Assembly: GCA_012838305.1 (NCBI GenBank)
Contig: DUPN01000036.1
Coordinates: 1 to 44,813, forward strand
Length of the DNA stretch: 44,813 nucleotides
Direction of reading: 5' to 3'
Source of the DNA: Bacillota bacterium
GTDB lineage: Bacteria; Bacillota; Limnochordia; Darwinibacteriales; Darwinibacteriaceae
The notes under the pieces: model-generated
The model's database searches: none
What the model was told of the DNA's origin: nothing
What the model saw: only the letters and a program-made list of their open reading frames with translations
Made by a program: the position numbers and the translations under genes
Part shown: positions 1-4,791 of the stretch, in pieces
Numbering within the stretch: position 1 is the stretch's first letter
Layout: every line of letters begins with the position of its first letter

Positions 1-175
1 CAGCCCTCCTTGGCAGTCGTTCTTGGACGATGGTAAGCATCAAGTGCTCGCTCTCACACTCACCAACCACCACAGTAAATTTTCCCGTGCATTTTCTAAT
101 TATATGTAGAATTCTAGGATCGTTTTCGTTTCCCTCCTGATACCTCTTACCTGTGGCTCCTGGCAGCTCGGGCAA

Positions 176-212
176 CAAAAAAGGGCAAGAACCTATCAAG
201 GTCCCTGGCCCT
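176..212 (-). terminator. Intrinsic terminator of the NifX/MinD operon
   Basis: On the minus strand an interrupted hairpin (AGGGC/GCCCT outer arm, ACCT/AGGT inner arm, loop TGAT) is followed directly by six T residues. It lies about 30 bp after the stop of the last NifX-like gene and closes the operon. No clear gene is seen between here and the left edge. A minus-strand frame runs open across positions 1-210, but it has no convincing start or ribosome site. Confidence 0.75.
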
Positions 213-241
213 AGTTACTCCTTTATATCCCCTTCATCGGC

Positions 242-598
242 TCATTTCGTACCTTCCTGCTCGTGCTGATGTTCATGGCAAACGGTGCCCGTAGACTCGA
301 GTTTACCCTCGAGGTAGTCTTGCACGACTTTTCTGGCACTTCCCTTGACACCCACAATCACTTCAATATCGTTCTCGTTGAAGATTTGCACCGCTGAACT
401 ACCCATACCCCCTGAAATCATGGTTTTAACGCCTTGTTCATGTAGGTAACGGGGTAGAAATCCAGGTCTGTGCCCCGGATTCTGTACTGTTTCTGTCTTC
501 ACGATCTTCCTGTTGTCCGTGTCAAAAACGAGAAACGCCTCACAATAGCCAAAGTGTGCTGCCACCATACCCTCGTCGCTGGCTACAGCAATTCGCAC
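242..598 (-). CDS. NifX/NafY-type dinitrogenase iron-molybdenum cofactor family protein
   Basis: Small (118 aa) protein of the NifB/NifX/NafY cofactor-binding family, an RNase H-like fold that carries Fe-S or Fe-Mo clusters in nitrogen fixers. Many non-fixing anaerobes keep stand-alone copies of unknown role. Family signs are the start RIAVASDEG, the HFG motif near residue 16 and the glycine-rich segment ISGGMGSSAVQIF near residue 62. The C-terminus is His-rich (CHEHQHEQ), which looks metal-binding. The start is GTG at 598, eight bases behind an AGGAGG box. It is the last gene of a six-gene operon, directly after two MinD-ferredoxin ATPases. No nitrogenase genes are in the window, so a housekeeping Fe-S or metal-cofactor role is more likely than nitrogen fixation (inference). 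Confidence 0.88.
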   Translation of the reverse strand: MRIAVASDEGMVAAHFGYCEAFLVFDTDNRKIVKTETVQNPGHRPGFLPRYLHEQGVKTMISGGMGSSAVQIFNENDIEVIVGVKGSARKVVQDYLEGKLESTGTVCHEHQHEQEGTK

Positions 599-613
599 CT
601 TCCATCCCTCCTT

Positions 614-1498
614 TTACTCCGCTTCTTGCTGACGAAAGAGGATATCCATCGTCTGCTCATACACATTTCTTATCGCTCTTCCTGCTTTGCAGTTAACATC
701 CACAACGGAAAGCCCCTGGTTGACCAGGTTTATGGCCTCAGTATCAAAGGGAATTCGGTCCAGGAAAGGAAGCTGTTTCGACTGGCAAAACTCTTCAATC
801 TCGCTTGCACCGCCGGGATTCGTGTCATATTTGTTAACACAAACTAAGGTCTTCACTCCGAATTTGGCGGCGGTATCAATGATGCGCTCCATATCGCTTA
901 TTCCAGACACAGAAGGCTCCGCCACCACCAAGACCAAATCAACTCCGCTCAAAGAAGCAATCACAGGGCAGCCAATCCCGGGAGAACCATCAATGATGGC
1001 GAGATCAGCCTTGGCCGCCGCCTCCTTCATCTGCTTTTTCACCTCAGTGACAAGCAGACCAGAGGTTCCGCTGCCCATTTGGAGCTTCGCCGTAGAGAAT
1101 ACATGTTTACCATCGGCATAGAGCATCAATTCTCCATCCACGTGGGGAACCATCACAATGGCCTCATGGGGACAGACAAACGCGCACACACCGCAGCCCT
1201 CACAGGCAAAAGGGTCCACCCTGTAAGTTTCATCGACCAAAATGGCACCAAAGCGGCAGTGTTGCCGGCACAAATCGCACCCAATGCATACTTCGGGATC
1301 AATCTCAGCCCGGGGCAAGCCATAGTAATCGGTTCGCGTCGGTACTTTTGTCCACCCCGCTGTGATATGCAGATTCGGTGCATCCACATCGCAATCAGCA
1401 TACGCTCTAGCCTGGGACAGTTTAATAAAAGCGCTGGCAATCGTGGTCTTTCCTGTGCCTCCTTTACCGCTTAGAATGAGCAACTGTTTTGGACTCAC
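614..1498 (-). CDS. MinD/ParA-superfamily P-loop ATPase with inserted 2x[4Fe-4S] ferredoxin domain (copy 1)
   Basis: Cytosolic ATPase of the SIMIBI (MinD/Mrp) class. The deviant Walker A is LSGKGGTGKTT near the N-terminus. A ferredoxin insert follows with two cluster sites, CIGCDLCRQHC and CEGCGVCAFVCP, and then Walker B-like ADLAIIDGSPGIGCP. Proteins with this arrangement occur in pairs beside NifX-like genes in anaerobes and are thought to handle Fe-S or metal cofactors; no reaction is established. I place the start at GTG 1498 because AGGAGG lies six bases upstream. The ATG at 1522 would lengthen the overlap with the preceding gene and has no ribosome site. The gene overlaps the end of copy 2 by 35 bases, which suggests translational coupling. 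Confidence 0.9.
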   Translation of the reverse strand: MSPKQLLILSGKGGTGKTTIASAFIKLSQARAYADCDVDAPNLHITAGWTKVPTRTDYYGLPRAEIDPEVCIGCDLCRQHCRFGAILVDETYRVDPFACEGCGVCAFVCPHEAIVMVPHVDGELMLYADGKHVFSTAKLQMGSGTSGLLVTEVKKQMKEAAAKADLAIIDGSPGIGCPVIASLSGVDLVLVVAEPSVSGISDMERIIDTAAKFGVKTLVCVNKYDTNPGGASEIEEFCQSKQLPFLDRIPFDTEAINLVNQGLSVVDVNCKAGRAIRNVYEQTMDILFRQQEAE

Positions 1499-2333
1499 GC
1501 CGCACCTCCTGGCAAACGGCATCCCACAGGCCTTGGAACAGAGCCTTGTAAACCGGCTCCTCTCGAACCGCTATGCGGCCCTGGGAGTTGATCTGCCCCA
1601 AATCCTTGCTGAAGGGAATCTGGGCCAATATCCCAAGTCCCCTTTCCAGGCAAAAGGCTTCTGCAGGGTTTTCCCCTGGCAAACATTTGTTAATAACCAC
1701 GCCAAAGGGCTTCTGAAATAGCTGCACCAACTCCAAAACCATCTGGAGATTATGTACACCAAACAAAGTCGGCTCAACAACCAAGATACAGTAATCTGCC
1801 TCCTTAATGCTTTCCATAACGGTACAGGCACTGCCAGGAGGACAATCAATAAAGACAGGACTCGAGGCTTCCTCCAAGCCACTGAGGAGTTCTTGAATGA
1901 TGGGAACACCCGATGCTTCCCCAATATTTAAAATACCCGTCAGACAACCCACACCCTCTGAGACACCCTTCTGCACCTTTCCGATGGACTTATCTCTTTC
2001 GGTTAACGCTTCTTGAGGGCAAACCAAAACACAGCCCCCGCAAGAGTGACAAATATCATCAAAGATGATCAAGCGTTGCCCGGTGTAGGCCAGGGCATTG
2101 AATTGGCAGAACTGAACGCAACTACGGCAGCCAGTGCAAAGTGCATGATCCACAGCGGGAATGGCAACGGTCACGCTCTCCTCTTCGACCTGCTCCGGTC
2201 GGAAAAAGAGGTGCCCATTAGGCTCCTCCACATCACAATCCACATAGGTGGAGTGCTTTGCTGCTGCAGCCAAGTTGACCGCCACCAGAGTCTTCCCAGT
2301 GCCACCTTTGCCACTGAGGACGGCAACCTTCAA
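1464..2333 (-). CDS. MinD/ParA-superfamily P-loop ATPase with inserted 2x[4Fe-4S] ferredoxin domain (copy 2)
   Basis: Paralogue of the next gene with the same order of parts: Walker A VLSGKGGTGKTL, a DCDVEEPNGHL segment, a ferredoxin insert with CTGCRSCVQFC and CHSCGGCVLVCP, then Walker B-like PVFIDCPPGSACT. It probably forms a homodimer or a heterodimer with copy 1, since the tandem arrangement is conserved in this family (known); the dimer here is inference. The start is taken as TTG 2333, which follows the upstream stop by one base and has GGAGGGG six bases before it. The alternative is ATG 2363, inside the upstream gene and without a good ribosome site. Confidence 0.9.
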   Translation of the reverse strand: MKVAVLSGKGGTGKTLVAVNLAAAAKHSTYVDCDVEEPNGHLFFRPEQVEEESVTVAIPAVDHALCTGCRSCVQFCQFNALAYTGQRLIIFDDICHSCGGCVLVCPQEALTERDKSIGKVQKGVSEGVGCLTGILNIGEASGVPIIQELLSGLEEASSPVFIDCPPGSACTVMESIKEADYCILVVEPTLFGVHNLQMVLELVQLFQKPFGVVINKCLPGENPAEAFCLERGLGILAQIPFSKDLGQINSQGRIAVREEPVYKALFQGLWDAVCQEVRRESKTVAHSKR

Positions 2334-2334
2334 G

Positions 2335-2700
2335 TCAATCCCCTCCGTGGTGGAACCCGGCATGGATCGTATCTAAAGGTGCGAGCTCTCCCGAGAGAAA
2401 GTTCTCGATACTCTCCTCCACAGAAGCGGAACTTGTCTTATACAGTTGGATGCCTGAGGATTGGAGTACCTGGGCCGCATTCTCACCACATCTCGGTGTC
2501 AGAACCGCTCTGGCCTGGTTATCCGCAATGAGCTGTGCAGCCTTGATACCAGCCCCTCCTGGGCTGTTCAGTGCCATGTTTTCCACAAAGGTCGACTCTC
2601 CTGTCTCCGACTCATAGAAAAGGAAATAAGGGGCCCGTCCAAAGGATGCACATACCGCAGTGGGCCTACTGCCTTTATCTACTGGAATTGCAATTTTCAT
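2335..2700 (-). CDS. NifX/NafY-type cofactor family protein (second copy)
   Basis: A 121-residue member of the dinitrogenase iron-molybdenum cofactor family. It shows the opening KIAIPVDKG, a CASFGRAPYFLFY segment (Phe-Gly as in the family), and the conserved PGGAGIKAAQLIADNQ helix followed by VLTPRCGENAAQVL. The C-terminus carries HAGFHHGG, again a possible metal ligand set. The sequence differs clearly from the first copy (242-598), so the two are not a recent duplication. The ATG at 2700 is preceded by GGGAGG. It sits between the DUF134 regulator and the two MinD-ferredoxin ATPases in the same transcript. Confidence 0.88.
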   Translation of the reverse strand: MKIAIPVDKGSRPTAVCASFGRAPYFLFYESETGESTFVENMALNSPGGAGIKAAQLIADNQARAVLTPRCGENAAQVLQSSGIQLYKTSSASVEESIENFLSGELAPLDTIHAGFHHGGD

Positions 2701-2718
2701 TAGGATCCTCCCATCAAG

Positions 2719-3069
2719 TTATCCCCTGCCACGCCCATGTCTGCGGCAGCCTCGTCCACAACCCCGTCCTTGGCCATCACAGAGCAGAAATTCACCGCCT
2801 TCAATGGAAAGAACCTTCCCATGAATTAAGGCTTCTGCCAGCTTTTTTCGGGCCTCACTGTAAATACCCTGGACGGTTGTGCGGGAGATCTTCATCTGCT
2901 GGGCGCATTCTTCCTGGGTAAAGCCCTCAAGGTCGATCAGACGGATCGTTTCATATTCATCCACAGTCATCACGACGGCATCGTCCGCATCGACGGGCCG
3001 GCCCAGGGGGCCAAATCGGTTGCTGTCTGGAAGAGCACATACCCTCCTCCACTTTCTTGGTCTTGGCAT
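2719..3069 (-). CDS. DUF134 family protein, sigma-70 region-4-like HTH regulator
   Basis: 116-residue protein starting MPRPRKWRRVC, the usual opening of the DUF134 family. A helix-turn-helix resembling sigma-70 region 4 follows: VDEYETIRLIDLEGFTQEE and then QQMKISRTTVQGIYSEARKKL. The tail is Cys/Gly/Arg-rich (CDGQGRGCGRGCRRHGRGRG) and may bind metal. The ATG at 3069 has GAGGTGG seven bases upstream; a longer frame reaching 3114 has no such site. Members of this family commonly neighbour NifX-like genes (known). It is the only DNA-binding protein in the operon, so it is the natural candidate to bind the repeated CATATG boxes in the promoter (inference). Confidence 0.88.
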   Translation of the reverse strand: MPRPRKWRRVCALPDSNRFGPLGRPVDADDAVVMTVDEYETIRLIDLEGFTQEECAQQMKISRTTVQGIYSEARKKLAEALIHGKVLSIEGGEFLLCDGQGRGCGRGCRRHGRGRG

Positions 3070-3129
3070 TTCGTCCACCTCAAAACAACAGAGGAAAGCA
3101 GGCTCCCCTGCCAACCTCTGTGCTTCTTT

Positions 3130-3435
3130 CTATAGTTCGTCCAATTCTTCTGCAATTTCTTCGAGTCGGGCTTTGAGCAGATCCCTTTGCTGTTCCAAAA
3201 ACTCCTTCTCTGTGGGCAGCGAAGCTCCGCCCCAAAAAGCAGAACGGCCCCAGCCCAGACCAAATCCGGGTCCAAAACCATTTCCGTAACCATATCCCCA
3301 AAAACGCCCACGACCTAATCTCCTACCAAAGCAGCTGCCATAGAACCTGCCAGGATTCACGCCGGTGCAAGGTCCGAAACCTCGGCCTGTCACTGGCCCA
3401 AAACCTTGTGGTCCCGTTCCATCAAATCTAGGCAC
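3130..3435 (-). CDS. DUF5320 family protein, Gly/Phe-rich with C-terminal coiled coil
   Basis: 101-residue protein. The N-terminus MPRFDGTGPQGFGPVTGRGF matches the glycine-rich repeat opening typical of DUF5320. A middle section is rich in Gly, Phe, Tyr and Arg, and a helix (EKEFLEQQRDLLKARLEEIAEELDEL) is probably a coiled coil. Two cysteines (GPCTG, GSCFGRR) could hold metal or a cluster. The function is unknown; these proteins are regular companions of NifX-like/MinD-ferredoxin genes in anaerobes. The start is GTG 3435 behind AGGAGGTGA. It is the first gene of the operon, about 45 bp after the predicted -10 box. Confidence 0.8.
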   Translation of the reverse strand: MPRFDGTGPQGFGPVTGRGFGPCTGVNPGRFYGSCFGRRLGRGRFWGYGYGNGFGPGFGLGWGRSAFWGGASLPTEKEFLEQQRDLLKARLEEIAEELDEL

Positions 3436-3451
3436 GGCAAATCACCTCCTC

Positions 3452-3507
3452 ATTTCCGGCATATGTCAGTTATAATTCTAGTATACCCCATTTCGGACAT
3501 ATGTCAA
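3452..3507 (-). promoter_or_regulatory. Promoter of the DUF5320/DUF134/NifX/MinD operon with two CATATG operator boxes
   Basis: On the minus strand TTGACA (3502-3507) and TATACT (3480-3485) are separated by 16 bp. A perfect 10-bp palindrome GACATATGTC (3496-3505) overlaps the -35 box. A second copy, GGCATATGTC (3458-3467), lies downstream of the -10, 38 bp away, where a bound repressor would block transcription. Both copies share flanks (CATTTC before, CA-T-A after). The same arrangement occurs in front of the Mrp gene at 24861-24909. Confidence 0.75.
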
Positions 3508-3523
3508 TAACAAAAACGCCGAG

Positions 3524-3554
3524 AAAAAAGGCCCTCATACTTTCGTATCAGGGC
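3524..3554 (-). terminator. Intrinsic terminator downstream of arr
   Basis: The minus strand reads GCCCT-G-ATAC-GAAA-GTAT-G-AGGGC, a nearly perfect hairpin with a GAAA tetraloop, followed after CC by six T residues. It ends the arr transcript just before the start of the next operon's promoter. Confidence 0.8.
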
Positions 3555-3560
3555 ACGCAG

Positions 3561-3983
3561 CTAATCAAGGATGACAGCCTTTCCTTCTTCCCGCAGTTTG
3601 GCTAGTGAGGCCAGCATAGTACTGATTTGCTCCTCAGAATGCCGTTCCCAAGAGCTCAGTTCAGCAACAATTCTCAGCGGTGACTTGGAGCGATAGGAAC
3701 GGGTGGGATTTCCCGGAAAGCGTTTGTCCGTCAGATTCGGATCATTCTCAAATTCCCCCGTTGGTTCCACGACATAGATTCTCTCTTTCGACCCATCACA
3801 CCTTGGTAGAGCTAACTCGGCACCCCATTTGGCCGCCTCTAAGCTGGCGGTGAAATAGATGTAATTCGACTTCTTTTTCTGGAAATTTGACCCATGCCCA
3901 CTCTTGAGCAAGTCACCGACTTGGAGTTCTGCTTTGGTACCGTGGAAAAAGGGTCCTGGATCCAGCACATCATTTCTATCCAT
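3561..3983 (-). CDS. arr: Rifamycin (NAD+) ADP-ribosyltransferase Arr
   Basis: 140-residue enzyme that transfers ADP-ribose from NAD+ to the C23 hydroxyl of rifamycins, which inactivates them. Family landmarks are FFHGTKAELQVGD near residue 12 (His14 matches the NAD-site His), YIYFTASLEAAKWGAELA (NAD-site Tyr), IYVVEPTGEFENDPNLTDK (catalytic Asp), PGNPTRSYRS and the C-terminal segment GKAVILD. The length equals the usual Arr length. The ATG at 3983 has AGGAGG seven bases upstream; the longer frame to 4049 lacks a ribosome site. It shares a strand with the membrane protein upstream. There are no mobile-element marks nearby, so it looks like a resident chromosomal arr, as found in many environmental bacteria. 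Confidence 0.93.
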   Translation of the reverse strand: MDRNDVLDPGPFFHGTKAELQVGDLLKSGHGSNFQKKKSNYIYFTASLEAAKWGAELALPRCDGSKERIYVVEPTGEFENDPNLTDKRFPGNPTRSYRSKSPLRIVAELSSWERHSEEQISTMLASLAKLREEGKAVILD

Positions 3984-4060
3984 GGCGTTTCCTCCTTTCC
4001 CCAAGGGGGACGAAAACCCCTCCGCCCGGAGCCGCGGGGTTATACCCACACGACTCCCGC

Positions 4061-4672
4061 TTATCCCACGAGATACAGCGCTTCCACTAAAGCTGCTCCC
4101 ACCAGAAAAGCCAAGGCTAAGACGGCTAACGCCTTTTCCGCTCTAGAAAATCGCAGGGATCCCCAAGTACGCTTTTCTGCCCACTCCTTGGCCGGAAAGC
4201 TGTCCGACACAAGCAGTGATTTGGTGAGAGTGATGGCGCAAAACACTGCATAGGCACTAGTTTCCCACAAGCCTACGCGGAAATACTGCATGTTCGCCGC
4301 GGCCACAGAAGCAAAGGGAACCTCAAAACCGTTGGTTCCAGCAAGCCAGCCGATTGCGCCTCCTTGAACCGCCAGCACTAAGAGCCCAGGGGTCACCGGG
4401 CCAAAACGAACGAAGAGATTACCGGCGCCAATAAGCAGCAGCACGATGGAATTTCTAAGTACAATGTAGCCAATGGTTGTGCCCACCCCGCCCACTGCCG
4501 CGCTGGAAGGTGCGACGGTGGGCACATTCACCCAGGAATCAGGCTGTAAGAGATACCCTGCCCCAAAGAACACCCAGAGCACAGACTGGAAGAGAAGCCA
4601 AACGATGATGGTTCTCTTGACCGCACCGAACTGATACAAATTGCGAAATAGCCCACTCAACGCATTTCCCAC
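4061..4672 (-). CDS. Multi-pass membrane protein, possibly SpoIIM-like (DUF95)
   Basis: 203-residue integral membrane protein with about five hydrophobic segments, at roughly residues 20-42, 66-88, 90-110, 125-150 and 180-202. The middle shows an RNSIVLLLIGAGNLFVRFG segment, then a Gly-rich hydrophobic stretch and a GLWETSAYAVFCAITLTKS segment. This recalls the 'N...GN....G...G' layout of SpoIIM/DUF95 membrane proteins, but the match is by eye and weak. The GTG at 4672 abuts its AAGGGA box; TTG 4660 would give better spacing. It lies just upstream of arr on the same strand. No function assigned. Confidence 0.65.
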   Translation of the reverse strand: MGNALSGLFRNLYQFGAVKRTIIVWLLFQSVLWVFFGAGYLLQPDSWVNVPTVAPSSAAVGGVGTTIGYIVLRNSIVLLLIGAGNLFVRFGPVTPGLLVLAVQGGAIGWLAGTNGFEVPFASVAAANMQYFRVGLWETSAYAVFCAITLTKSLLVSDSFPAKEWAEKRTWGSLRFSRAEKALAVLALAFLVGAALVEALYLVG

Positions 4673-4791
4673 TCCCTTAGGTTTACTCCACTTGCATCAA
4701 TCACCTGACCTAATTCGCCGCAGCCTGCGCAGCACCCTTCCGCACTTTCTCAAATCTGGTTAATAGGATTTCTTTTCAGCTGGGTCGCCTG

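Noticed and set aside
1-210. Minus-strand frame open to the left edge that reads as a plausible short protein sequence.
   Set aside because: No start codon with a ribosome site, no family resemblance, and the operon terminator lies inside it. It may be a gene end or chance.
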